Source of the DNA: Lachnospiraceae bacterium UBA7110
GTDB lineage: Bacteria; Bacillota; Clostridia; Lachnospirales; Lachnospiraceae
Direction of reading: 5' to 3'
DNA: 22,307 nucleotides
NCBI GenBank assembly: GCA_002492295.1
Contig: DKYC01000009.1
Coordinates: forward strand, 1 to 22,307
The position numbers were made by a program, and so were the translations under genes. Shown piece by piece: positions 14,449 to 22,006 of this stretch; position 1 is the stretch's first letter, and the number at the start of each line of letters is the position of its first letter. The notes under the pieces were generated by a model. It saw only the letters and a list, made by a program, of their open reading frames with translations, was not told where the DNA came from and searched no databases.

Positions 14449-16504
14449 TCACAACAAACAGCTCATGCAGCGCTCTTGTCGCCGCCACATATAAAAGCTT
14501 TGCAGCTTTCGGATTACCCTGATATCCCGCTAAATCAGGCTTCCACAGCAACACGCAGTCAAACTCCAGTCCCTTTGTTTCCGAAACGTCCAATACCAGT
14601 ACTCCTTTACTGAATCCGCCTTTCGAGGCATCTGTCAGTGTGATTTGACGGCTCAGCCGGTTGGATACCATTTCCTTGTCCTCATTGGTAAAACAAATTA
14701 CCGCTACCGTCTCATATCCCTTTGCTTTCATGCGTTCAATCAGTTCCGCTGACGTGCCAACCGCTTCCTCCACAGAGATACTGTTTACAAACTGCACCGG
14801 TTCCCCATGCCGGATAACCGGCTCTATCCGGTATGCCCCTTTAGATGCGCTTTTCAGTATTTTCCCTGCAAAATTTGAAATTTCAATTGTGTTCCGATAA
14901 CTCTTTGACAGAATTTTAAAAGAGTCCCTGCTGTCATGAAAAATCTTCTGCGTCATATCTTCCCAGTCATTCATGCCGCATTCATAGTTGACATTCTGTG
15001 AAACATCACCCATAATCGTGAAAAAACAGTCCGGCAATACGGTGCGCAGCGCATAATATACAGTCGGTCCAAAGTCCTGCGCCTCGTCAATAAAAATCTG
15101 TCCAAACGCATCATCAGGTTTTTTCTGTAATGCCCTGTAATAGATAATCAGCATCGCTGCGACATCATAGACATCAAAGATACCTTGCTTAATTGTGTTT
15201 ATCACAGTTGTCATATCGATATCATATGCATCTGCCCAAGCCTGCAGGAAATCCAGATACAGGCTCACCACGCTTCCCTGATAGCAGTGTGAGCGGAAAT
15301 AATTTTTATACTGTAACAGCTTCTTTTTATAGATGCCAATCTCTTCCCGATCTGCGCATTGGAGCTTAATTCTGCTGCGAAGCCTCTCATCTAACGTCAA
15401 AAGCAGTCTGTTTATGGAGTAATCAGGATTTCCGTTAATAAAATCATCATTATTTTTTTGGGACAATAACATTCCGATATCTTCATCATAAATGACGCAG
15501 TTTCCAAGGATATAATTTCGAAGTGACTGCATGTACTCCTCAAGTACCTCCATAAACAGCATTTTGCTTTTCCATGCCTGATCCGCGGATGGCGCCGTTA
15601 TCCTGTATTTCTTCTGCCATTCCCGGTGCAAAAGATATGTCAGAAGCTCATCCATGCGCATATGCTTTACGTTATACACATCCAGTTCCGGCAGACCGCC
15701 CGTAATATAATCAATCAGGATATCGCTGCCTCCTACAATGCAAAATTCATTGGAGGTAAACCGCTCCTTGTAATTGTACATAATATAAGAAATGCGGTGC
15801 ATTGCAACAGTCGTCTTGCCGCTTCCCGCCACGCCCTGCACGATAATATTGCGAAACGGGCTTTCGCGGATAATCTCATTTTGCTCTTTCTGAATGGTGG
15901 CAATAATGTCTCCAAGAACCGCATCCCTGTTTTTGCTCAGATATTTGACTAAAAGCTCATCATTTGCCGCCACATCACTGTCATAAAACCCTTTCAGGAT
16001 GCCGTCCTCGATATCATAAGTACGTTTCAGACCCAAGTCTATGCGGTATTGCAGGCTCCTGTCCATGTCCCTTTCACTGCTGTCAGGAATTTCATAGCTT
16101 CCTTCCCCAAGCTCATTTTCATAGTAGACGGAGGCAATCGGTGCACGCCAATCCACGACTTCCACGTTAATCTTATCCTTTAAAACGCCATGTCTGCCAA
16201 TGTATACGGACTCAGACAGTTTTTCTTCCAGATTCCTGTAATCAATTCTTCCGAAGAACGGTCTGTCATAAGCGGCCCTGTTTTTATTCAACTGATTCAG
16301 GCTATGCTCCTCCAGACTCCTTGACGTTACCATTTGGTCGTACAGCTCCACATTACCGCTTTGCACTGCGTCAAACAATGCCTTGGTTTCTTTATGACGC
16401 TCTTCAAGCTGTCGCTCATATTCCTCGATATTTGCGGCAATCAACGCCCTGCACTCGCGCAGATGCTGCTCCTCAAGCTGCCATTCGTTTGTTTTTTCCA
16501 TCAT
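14444..16504 (-). CDS. HelD-like RNA polymerase recycling ATPase (UvrD-like superfamily 1)
   Basis: 686 residues. HelD proteins enter stalled RNA polymerase, free it from nucleic acid and can confer rifamycin tolerance. Seen: an N-terminal charged antiparallel coiled coil (about 8-50), then the HelD-specific blocks FFGRIDY and VVDWRAPIASVYYE (about 83-128). After these come Walker A GVAGSGKTT (224-232), IDEAQDFGP (near 472), GDVSQNV, KSYRNTIEISNFA and the final ETKGLEFD...VAATRALHEL motifs. The long N-terminal arm before Walker A separates it from PcrA/UvrD. The start is one of two adjacent ATGs (16504 or 16501) behind GGCAGGAT. The stop lies in the inverted repeat at 14397-14448. It converges on metH and diverges from the B12 cassette. 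Confidence 0.9.
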   Translation of the reverse strand: MMEKTNEWQLEEQHLRECRALIAANIEEYERQLEERHKETKALFDAVQSGNVELYDQMVTSRSLEEHSLNQLNKNRAAYDRPFFGRIDYRNLEEKLSESVYIGRHGVLKDKINVEVVDWRAPIASVYYENELGEGSYEIPDSSERDMDRSLQYRIDLGLKRTYDIEDGILKGFYDSDVAANDELLVKYLSKNRDAVLGDIIATIQKEQNEIIRESPFRNIIVQGVAGSGKTTVAMHRISYIMYNYKERFTSNEFCIVGGSDILIDYITGGLPELDVYNVKHMRMDELLTYLLHREWQKKYRITAPSADQAWKSKMLFMEVLEEYMQSLRNYILGNCVIYDEDIGMLLSQKNNDDFINGNPDYSINRLLLTLDERLRSRIKLQCADREEIGIYKKKLLQYKNYFRSHCYQGSVVSLYLDFLQAWADAYDIDMTTVINTIKQGIFDVYDVAAMLIIYYRALQKKPDDAFGQIFIDEAQDFGPTVYYALRTVLPDCFFTIMGDVSQNVNYECGMNDWEDMTQKIFHDSRDSFKILSKSYRNTIEISNFAGKILKSASKGAYRIEPVIRHGEPVQFVNSISVEEAVGTSAELIERMKAKGYETVAVICFTNEDKEMVSNRLSRQITLTDASKGGFSKGVLVLDVSETKGLEFDCVLLWKPDLAGYQGNPKAAKLLYVAATRALHELFVVN

Positions 16505-16625
16505 TATCCTGCCTTTCTTTACCCGCTGTATGCGGATTTGTATACGTACTTCTCCCGTTTGTATGGAAGGTTGCGTATTGTGAACGGTGTTACATAAACA
16601 GTATAATTGTTATTGAAAAAAATAC

Positions 16626-16654
16626 TAGACTTATATTTTGATTTGTGATATAGT
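16626..16654 (+). promoter_or_regulatory. Candidate promoter for the riboswitch leader
   Basis: TAGACT (16626-16631), a 17-base spacer and TATAGT (16649-16654) with an upstream TG (extended -10). The start would be near 16661, putting both the hairpin at 16684 and the aptamer at 16736 in one leader. The rest of 16505-16625 shows nothing else I can support. Confidence 0.4.
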
Positions 16655-16683
16655 GATTAATGTAAATGTGCAAAAAAATAAGG

Positions 16684-16719
16684 AAATCTAAAGTATCAGA
16701 CGACGCTTTAGATTTTTTT
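16684..16719 (+). terminator. Intrinsic-terminator-like hairpin upstream of the cobalamin aptamer
   Basis: AAATCTAAAG (16684-16693) pairs exactly with CTTTAGATTT (16706-16715), followed by a run of Ts ending at 16719. Flanking TGTGCA (from about 16667) and TGCACA (from about 16720) can extend the stem outward. It lies between the best promoter and the riboswitch, with no gene before it on this strand. Confidence 0.65.
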
Positions 16720-16735
16720 GTGCACACGGATAAAG

Positions 16736-16904
16736 TTGTATTGTCTGGGGAAACAGTTGCAAATACTGTACGAGCCCGTCGCCGTAAGGCATATATGAAA
16801 TGCTGTTAGCCTCACCAAAAGCCACAATTTAGGGAAAAGCCATTGGAGCAGATCTGAGAAGGCCGGTTAATAGAGTGCCAAGTCGGAATATCCGGACAAT
16901 ACAA
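16736..16904 (+). promoter_or_regulatory. Cobalamin riboswitch (adenosylcobalamin-class aptamer)
   Basis: The closing stem TTGTATTGTCTGG (16736-16748) pairs with CCGGACAATACAA (16892-16904) with one wobble. Inside, in the family order: GGGGAAAC, GTTGCAAATAC, GAGCCCGTCGCCGTAA, then the B12-box-like AGCCATTGG, GAGAAGGC, and GTGCCAAGTCGGAATATCCGG. These are the conserved blocks of the cobalamin riboswitch core. It normally lowers expression of downstream uptake or synthesis genes when B12 is plentiful. It lies 66 bases before the lipoprotein start and controls that gene and the ECF S component. Confidence 0.93.
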
Positions 16905-16907
16905 ATC

Positions 16908-16938
16908 CTCGTTCTTATGACTGCGAGTGCCGGTTTTT
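16908..16938 (+). promoter_or_regulatory. Expression-platform hairpin of the riboswitch
   Basis: CTCG (16908-16911) and CGAG (16924-16927) form a small stem with a 12-base loop just 3' of the aptamer, placed like P13 of cobalamin riboswitches. TGCCGG and TTTTT (16934-16938) follow. The CCGG at 16930 could also pair with the CCGG at 16892 in the aptamer's closing stem, giving a competing fold. Terminator or translational control cannot be decided by eye. Confidence 0.45.
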
Positions 16939-16970
16939 AGAGGAAATAAAAATTAAAGGAGATAACGGAT

Positions 16971-17438
16971 ATGCAAGTGAAACGCAGAAAAAAATTATTG
17001 CCAGTTCTCTTTTGTATGGCGCTTATTGTGGCTATAGCGTTGTTTACAGCCGGATGCAATGGCAGCACAGATAACGGCATGCCTTCTGGCAAAGGAACGG
17101 AAGCAAATGTACAGACAAATGTACAGTCTGAGCCCAAGCAGCTCGGAGAGGGCAGCACAAAATTTATTTTTACCGTAGTAGACAAAGAAGGCAATGAAAC
17201 ACAGTTTGAGATCCATACGGACAAAGAAACCGTAGGGGAAGCATTGATGGAGCTTGAATTGATTGCCGGGGACGAAGGTGATTATGGTCTTTATGTAAAA
17301 ACGGTCAATGGCATAACTGCTGATTATGACAAGGATGGTGTATATTGGGCATTTTATGTTAATGGTGAATATGCGCAGACGGGCGTTGATTCTACCATGA
17401 TAACAGAAGGGGATACCTATTCCTTTAAGGTTGAATAG
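16971..17438 (+). CDS. Transcobalamin-like DUF4430 lipoprotein, predicted corrinoid-binding
   Basis: 155 residues. N-terminus MQVKRRKK, a hydrophobic core (LLPVLFCMALIVAIALF) and a lipobox-like TAGC with Cys29 make a lipoprotein signal; mature protein would be tethered outside the membrane. A Ser/Gly/Asn-rich linker (about 30-60) leads to a DUF4430 domain. Its family marks are TVGEALMEL near residue 88, YWAFYVNGEYAQTGVD near residue 125 and GDTYSFKVE at the end. DUF4430 resembles the C-terminal domain of intrinsic factor and transcobalamin. With a cobalamin riboswitch directly upstream, it most likely captures B12 or another corrinoid (inference). AAAGGAG (about 16957) fixes the start. The ECF S gene follows after 2 bases. 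Confidence 0.85.
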   Translation: MQVKRRKKLLPVLFCMALIVAIALFTAGCNGSTDNGMPSGKGTEANVQTNVQSEPKQLGEGSTKFIFTVVDKEGNETQFEIHTDKETVGEALMELELIAGDEGDYGLYVKTVNGITADYDKDGVYWAFYVNGEYAQTGVDSTMITEGDTYSFKVE

Positions 17439-17440
17439 AC

Positions 17441-17965
17441 ATGAAGCTGACAATTCGGGAGATAGCCGTTTTTGGAATGCTTGGGGCTGTTATGTATGCT
17501 TCAAAGATTATTATGGAGTTCATACCCAATGTACATCTGATTGGCGTATTTACGGTCGCATTTACGGTTGTATATAGAAAAAAAGCATTATATCCTATTT
17601 ACACTTATGTCATTTTGAACGGTGTTTTCTGCGGTTTTGCCGCGTGGTGGATTCCGTATTTATATATATGGACGCTCCTTTGGGGAGCGGTCATGCTTCT
17701 TCCAAAGAGGATGCCGAAAAAAATACAGTCTGTTGTGTATATGGCAGTATGCGCAGCGCATGGCTTTTTATTTGGAACATTATACGCTCCGGCGCAGGCG
17801 GTCATCTATGGATTAGGCTTTAAGGCAATGATAGCATGGATTATTGCGGGACTGCCGTGGGACTGCATTCATGGCGTCAGTAATTTCCTGTGCGGAATAA
17901 TGATTATGCCGATTGCTTCAGTATTAAGGCTCGCGGAAAGGAATATTGGAATAAATGAATCGTAA
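17441..17965 (+). CDS. ECF transporter S component, predicted cobalamin/corrinoid specific
   Basis: 174 residues, hydrophobic, about six membrane segments. S components bind a vitamin and are energised by a shared EcfA/A'/T module encoded elsewhere. Seen: the N-terminal helix REIAVFGMLGAVMYASKII, PNVHLIGVFTVAFTVVY with a probable ligand-side loop, the tryptophan-rich AAWWIPYLYIWTLLWG, and the C-terminal GLPWDCIHGVSNFLCG like the PFDxxHGxxNF segment of other S components. Substrate call rests on the cobalamin riboswitch and DUF4430 partner; CbrT is the known ECF S component for B12, but I cannot show this is its orthologue. No EcfA or EcfT in the window, consistent with a group II ECF system. 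Tightly coupled to the lipoprotein gene. Confidence 0.85.
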   Translation: MKLTIREIAVFGMLGAVMYASKIIMEFIPNVHLIGVFTVAFTVVYRKKALYPIYTYVILNGVFCGFAAWWIPYLYIWTLLWGAVMLLPKRMPKKIQSVVYMAVCAAHGFLFGTLYAPAQAVIYGLGFKAMIAWIIAGLPWDCIHGVSNFLCGIMIMPIASVLRLAERNIGINES

Positions 17966-18037
17966 TATGCATACGGAAAAAAGCGAATGCTTTTGGTGTC
18001 GGGAATTTGCGTGCAATGGCAGGAATGGGGGATTTTT

Positions 18038-18361
18038 ATGTACAAAAATATTGAAAAACAGACAAAGCTGCAATTGAAGGAGCAGATTGACTATCAGCCC
18101 GGTCAGGTAGTCAGCAAAACGCTTGTTCAGAATGATAAGGTCAGCATGACAATCTTTTCGTTCGACAAGGGGGAAGAAATTTCTACCCATGCCGCAGGCG
18201 GGGATGCGATGGTGACTGTTTTGGAGGGAAAGGGACGTTTTACCGTTGGCGATGAGGTCTTTTTCCTGAATGAGGGGGAGACGCTGATTATGCCCAAGGA
18301 TATTCCGCATGCCGTATATGGTGAGGAAAAATTTAAAATGCAGCTTACCGTTTCTTTCTGA
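18038..18361 (+). CDS. Small single-domain cupin protein
   Basis: 107 residues from ATG 18038, behind AGGAATGGGGGA; the longer frame from 17987 lacks a site. Cupin motif 1 is G..ISTHAAGGDAMVTVLEGKGRFTVG and motif 2 is LNEGETLIMPKDIPHAVYG. Only some metal ligands are kept: His (STH), Glu (VLEG) and His (IPHAV) are present, while the second His of the usual HxH is replaced by Ala. Metal binding is therefore possible but not certain. Cytoplasmic. It lies 72 bases after the ECF S gene with no terminator between, and a good terminator follows, so it may be the third gene of the B12-controlled unit. A role in corrinoid handling is unproven; many such cupins are stand-alone. Confidence 0.82.
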   Translation: MYKNIEKQTKLQLKEQIDYQPGQVVSKTLVQNDKVSMTIFSFDKGEEISTHAAGGDAMVTVLEGKGRFTVGDEVFFLNEGETLIMPKDIPHAVYGEEKFKMQLTVSF

Positions 18362-18454
18362 GTATGTGTCAAATTAACGGCGGATTCTTCCTGCAGGCAT
18401 AATTCAGCATAGAGGTAAATGATAAAAACGGTGCAGAATCAGCAATTCATATTT

Positions 18455-18492
18455 CAGGTATCTGATATACAAGTTCAGATGCCTGTTTTTTT
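18455..18492 (+). terminator. Intrinsic terminator closing the B12 cassette
   Basis: CAGGTATCTGA (18455-18465) and TCAGATGCCTG (18475-18485) form an 11-bp stem with one wobble and a 9-base loop, followed by seven Ts. Confidence 0.9.
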
Positions 18493-18531
18493 GGGGGAAA
18501 AAGCGGTTCCAGAAATCTGTGTGAAAGGGTA

Positions 18532-18560
18532 TTGACTTTTATCCCCAAATACAATATATT
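18532..18560 (+). promoter_or_regulatory. Promoter of the gntR-ABC operon
   Basis: TTGACT (18532-18537), a 17-base spacer and TATATT (18555-18560). The start, near 18567, lies inside the palindrome at 18562-18590. Confidence 0.8.
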
Positions 18561-18561
18561 A

Positions 18562-18590
18562 TATCTGTATTAATTGTATTAATACAGATA
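18562..18590 (+). promoter_or_regulatory. Palindromic operator for the YtrA-type GntR repressor
   Basis: TATCTGTATTAAT, spacer TGT, ATTAATACAGATA: a perfect 13-3-13 inverted repeat directly after the -10 and ending just before the ribosome binding site. Bound repressor would block initiation. It contains TGTATTAAT...ATTAATACA, the type of site bound by YtrA-subfamily GntR proteins, so autoregulation is likely. Confidence 0.75.
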
Positions 18591-18607
18591 AGAAAGGAGG
18601 GACAAAC

Positions 18608-18985
18608 GTGATTTTGATTGACCACAAAGACCGACGCCCGATTTATGAGCAGATTATCGAACGCTTTGAGCAGTTGATTCTCTGTGGTGCATTGGAGAAA
18701 AACGCACCGATGCCGTCGGTGCGCAGTCTTGCGATGGAGCTTTCGTTAAATCCCAACACGATACAGCGTGCCTATCAGGAGCTGGAGCGTGCGGGATATA
18801 TATATACGATTAAGGGCAAGGGGAGCTTTGTGAGCGAGACCGCTCAAAATGCGGACAGAAAGCGTCAGGAAGTGAAGAAGGAGATGCGTGAGGGCATTGA
18901 GAGGGCACTGCTTGCGGGGATTGCACCGGATGAGCTAAGGCAGATGCTTGAGGAGTGCATCGAAGAAATAAAGAAGGGAGTGTGA
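18608..18985 (+). CDS. GntR-family transcriptional regulator, YtrA subfamily
   Basis: 125 residues. The winged-helix domain fills residues 1-75 (PIYEQIIERFEQLI, MPSVRSLAMELSLNPNTIQRAYQELERAGYIYTIKGKGSFV). It is followed only by a short two-helix tail, which is the YtrA layout used to repress adjacent ABC exporters. Start GTG 18608 follows AAAGGAGGG at a normal distance and gives the standard N-terminus (ILIDHKDRRPIYEQI). A strong promoter and near-perfect operator lie directly upstream. It is the first gene of an operon with an ABC ATPase and permease. The inducing signal is unknown; related regulators answer to cell-wall antibiotics or envelope stress, and that is only an analogy here. Confidence 0.92.
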   Translation: MILIDHKDRRPIYEQIIERFEQLILCGALEKNAPMPSVRSLAMELSLNPNTIQRAYQELERAGYIYTIKGKGSFVSETAQNADRKRQEVKKEMREGIERALLAGIAPDELRQMLEECIEEIKKGV

Positions 18986-19000
18986 AAAATAAATTTTTCA

Positions 19001-19045
19001 CAAAACAAACTGGTTTGTTTTGCAAATATTGTGCTTAGAGCACAA
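19001..19045 (+). repeat. Two inverted repeats in the gntR-ABC intergenic mRNA
   Basis: CAAAACAAAC (19001-19010) mirrors GTTTGTTTTG (19013-19022), and TTGTGC (19029-19034) mirrors GCACAA (19040-19045). Neither has a T-run. They could adjust the ratio of repressor to transporter mRNA by processing or partial stopping. Confidence 0.5.
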
Positions 19046-19079
19046 ATTCGCAGGTTGAGAAAGGAGTAAGGTTATAAAG

Positions 19080-19982
19080 ATGATAACAGCGACACATATC
19101 AGCAAAAAATTTGATAAGACGCAGGCAGTTAAGGATGTGAGCGTCAGTATTAAAAACGGGGAAGTATTCGGGCTGATTGGCACAAACGGCGCGGGAAAGA
19201 GCACTTTTTTGCGCATGGCGTGCGGCGTGTTAAAGCCGGACAGCGGTGAAATCCTTGTGGATGAGCAGCGGGTGTATGAAAATAATGCGGTTAAGGCGGA
19301 AATTTTCTACATATCAGATGACCAGTATTTTCTGCCAAACGCCGCGCCGCTTGACATGGCGGACTTTTATAAAGACTATTATGTGAAATTTGACAGGACA
19401 CGGTTTCGGGAACTGCTTGGGAAATTTCAGCTTGATGGAAAACGCAAGATTGCGACTTTTTCGAAGGGAATGAAAAAACAGCTTTCCGTGCTGCTTGGAG
19501 TCTGTGCAAATACCAAATATATGTTCTGCGACGAGACATTTGACGGTCTTGACCCTATGATGCGTCAGGCAGTGAAAAGTATTTTTGCGGGAGAGCTTGC
19601 GGGAAGGGATTTTACGCCGGTCATCGCCTCGCATAACCTTCGTGAGCTGGAGGATATTTGTGACAGCGTGGGAATTTTACATCAGGGCGGTGTTTTAATG
19701 CAGAAGGATTTAGAGGAAATGAAGCTCAATATCCACAATATCCAGTGCGTATTTTCTACGCCGGAGGACGAGGCGGCAGCGTTAGAGGGGCTTGAGATTG
19801 TAAAAGCCGAGAAGCGCGGTTCGCTCAATACGCTTACGGTGCGGGGAAAAATCGAGGAGATTATGGCGGGTATCAACCTTCATAATCCAGTCTTTGCGGA
19901 AAACATTTCGCTCACACTCGAGGAAATCTTTATCAGTGAAACGGAGGTGGCCGGATATGACATCACGGATTTCCTTGTATAA
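19080..19982 (+). CDS. ABC transporter ATP-binding protein
   Basis: 300 residues; the ATPase half of an ABC exporter, on the inner face of the membrane. Walker A GTNGAGKST (near 34-42), signature FSKGMKKQLSV (in place of LSGGQ), Walker B YMFCDET with D-loop DGLD, and switch His in ASHNLRELEDIC. The signature and FDGLDP match the YtrB/EcsA-like group usually paired with YtrA repressors. The C-terminal ~80 residues form a small extra domain. Walker B ends DET rather than the usual DEP, which keeps the catalytic Glu. AAAGGAG about 15 bases upstream sets the ATG. Its last 26 bases overlap the permease gene. Confidence 0.93.
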   Translation: MITATHISKKFDKTQAVKDVSVSIKNGEVFGLIGTNGAGKSTFLRMACGVLKPDSGEILVDEQRVYENNAVKAEIFYISDDQYFLPNAAPLDMADFYKDYYVKFDRTRFRELLGKFQLDGKRKIATFSKGMKKQLSVLLGVCANTKYMFCDETFDGLDPMMRQAVKSIFAGELAGRDFTPVIASHNLRELEDICDSVGILHQGGVLMQKDLEEMKLNIHNIQCVFSTPEDEAAALEGLEIVKAEKRGSLNTLTVRGKIEEIMAGINLHNPVFAENISLTLEEIFISETEVAGYDITDFLV

Positions 19983-22005
19983 GCTTATGCGTCAGGACAT
20001 GAGGCAGCGTGGCTGGATGGTGGCGCTTATGTCTATTGCAGCGGTAATTGTATTTCCGCTGATGGGGATGATCGAGCTGGAAAATAAGCTGTCACTGCTG
20101 GAGGAACCATACAGCTATTTTGAGTGGAAGGATCTGCTGTATTGGTATAAAGATTATGTGGGTCCGAAGAGTCAGATGGCAGTCGCATTCGTGATTCTGG
20201 CGGCTGTCTTTCTCGGAATTACCGGGTTTGCCTGGATGCATTCCAGAGAGAAGCTGGACTTTTATTACAGTCTTCCTGTTCGTCGGGAAAAGCGGTTCGC
20301 TGCTGTTTATCTGAACGGAGTTATGATATTTCTTGTCCCGTATGTGCTTTCTTATGTGATGCTGCTGATACTTGGGGCAGTAGAGAAGATCACCTTTCCG
20401 GATATGGTTTCCTGGTGTATTCGGACGGCTGCATGGAATCTGCTGTGCTTTCTTTTGATTTACAGTGTGGCTGTGCTGGCCATGATGTTGACAGGACGGC
20501 CGACAGTGGGGGTTCTCGCCACTGGTATCCTGCTGATTTACGGAACAGTTTTTGGCTGGGTACTGGAACATATGCAGGATTTTTTCTATAAAACGTATCT
20601 TGCAAAGACGAACACAGGGAAAATCTATTCACCGATTGGCAGCTATCTTTATTCGATCGAACTGCTGGCAAAAGAGGGGCAGCTGAAAATAAGCTATGTA
20701 CTGGTTGTGCTTCTGGCTGTTATATTGATGACAGCGCTTGCAATGTGGCTTTGCCACATACGGCCGGTGGAAACATCAGAAAATGCACTGGTATTCCGGC
20801 AGGCGGAAGGAATTCTAAAGGTAGCTGTTACCATACCGGCAGCGCTGGTAATTGGTCTGTGGGTGGCTTCTCAGAGTGTACGGTCTGAAAAATGGCTGCT
20901 GGTATCAGCGCTGATCAGTACAGTGCTGCTGAACCTGATGATTGAATTTATTTATCATATGGACTTCAGGAAGATTCTGAACCGAAAAGCTTCTTTGGTG
21001 GTTTCTCTGGTACTGGTGATAGGCCTCTTTATTTTTTATAAGTACGATCTGATCGGTTATGACACCTATTTTCCCAAGCGCAGTGAAGTGAATCGGGTAG
21101 CGGTAAAAACGGACAGTTGTCTGCAGTATATTGAGCTGCCGGGAGATTTTTATATCGATGAATCACTTGACCGGCTGGAGATTCCCATGAACAATGAGAT
21201 TTATGACCGGCTGGAAAATATATTGAAGAAACAACAGCTTGAGCAGTATACCAAAGAAGACCTGCCGTATGAAGAGGCATTTTACGTGATGTTCCATCTG
21301 GATAATGGCAGACGGGTATATCGGACCTATTATGCATCGAAGGAGCAGCAGGTACAGCTGATTCGGCTGTTTCTGCATGACAGCGCCTATTGTCAGTCTG
21401 CCTTTCAGATGTCGGAACTGCTGACCTGTAATATTGATGAAATTTCGTTTTCTGATTTCCGGAAAGCCTATCAGCCGATGAACCTGAGCAAGGAAGAGAA
21501 AAACTGGCTTCTGACAGCCTATAATGAGGAATTGCAGAAGACCAATATACTGGATCTTCGCGGGAAGCAGCCCAAGGCTCAGCTGGAGGTAGAGTGTTAT
21601 GAAGAAGACAATGGGGCAAGATCTTATCAGGGTGTTTCTCTTCCGGTATATGAGGAATTCACAGAAACTCTCGGGATGATGGAAACATATGGATGTACGA
21701 TTCAAAAGGAGATTCTGCCGGAAGAGATTGAAAAAGTCCAGTGGGAGGATTATCGCAAGATAGAAGATGAACCGGTATATAAGATGGAAACTGCCGGTGA
21801 AGCGGATATTCTTACCCTGGCGCCGGAGGAATTCATGGGAGGATATCAGGATCTGATCAGCTATAATATGCAGGGGTTCTGGCACGAAGAGGATCTGGAG
21901 GAGAATATGACTGTCATCATTTACTGGCAGGATGGTTCTGTGAGCAACTTCGGCATTCGAAAGGGAAGTGAAGCAGCAGAAATCCTGGAAGGGAGGAAAG
22001 AATGA
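19957..22005 (+). CDS. ABC transporter permease with large extracytoplasmic domain
   Basis: 682 residues from ATG 19957 (GGAGGTGG 7-15 bases upstream, inside the ATPase gene); the longer frame from 19894 is a shadow. Eight or nine hydrophobic segments lie in residues 20-370, for example WMVALMSIAAVIVFPLMG, MAVAFVILAAVFLGITGFAW and SLVVSLVLVIGLFIFY. A soluble domain of about 310 residues follows, presumably outside the cell, rich in acidic and aromatic residues. With the ATPase and YtrA-type repressor it should form an ABC-2-like exporter; the cargo is unknown. From about 20050 leucine is mostly CTG, whereas the ATPase gene mixes CTT, TTA, CTC and CTG. This suggests a different origin for this part. 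It overlaps the MATE reading frame's ribosome binding site. Confidence 0.87.
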   Translation: MTSRISLYKLMRQDMRQRGWMVALMSIAAVIVFPLMGMIELENKLSLLEEPYSYFEWKDLLYWYKDYVGPKSQMAVAFVILAAVFLGITGFAWMHSREKLDFYYSLPVRREKRFAAVYLNGVMIFLVPYVLSYVMLLILGAVEKITFPDMVSWCIRTAAWNLLCFLLIYSVAVLAMMLTGRPTVGVLATGILLIYGTVFGWVLEHMQDFFYKTYLAKTNTGKIYSPIGSYLYSIELLAKEGQLKISYVLVVLLAVILMTALAMWLCHIRPVETSENALVFRQAEGILKVAVTIPAALVIGLWVASQSVRSEKWLLVSALISTVLLNLMIEFIYHMDFRKILNRKASLVVSLVLVIGLFIFYKYDLIGYDTYFPKRSEVNRVAVKTDSCLQYIELPGDFYIDESLDRLEIPMNNEIYDRLENILKKQQLEQYTKEDLPYEEAFYVMFHLDNGRRVYRTYYASKEQQVQLIRLFLHDSAYCQSAFQMSELLTCNIDEISFSDFRKAYQPMNLSKEEKNWLLTAYNEELQKTNILDLRGKQPKAQLEVECYEEDNGARSYQGVSLPVYEEFTETLGMMETYGCTIQKEILPEEIEKVQWEDYRKIEDEPVYKMETAGEADILTLAPEEFMGGYQDLISYNMQGFWHEEDLEENMTVIIYWQDGSVSNFGIRKGSEAAEILEGRKE

Positions 22006-22006
22006 G

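Noticed and set aside
16321..16641. Plus-strand open frames over the 5' end of helD
   Set aside because: Shadows of the HelD reading frame; no RBS and no domain.
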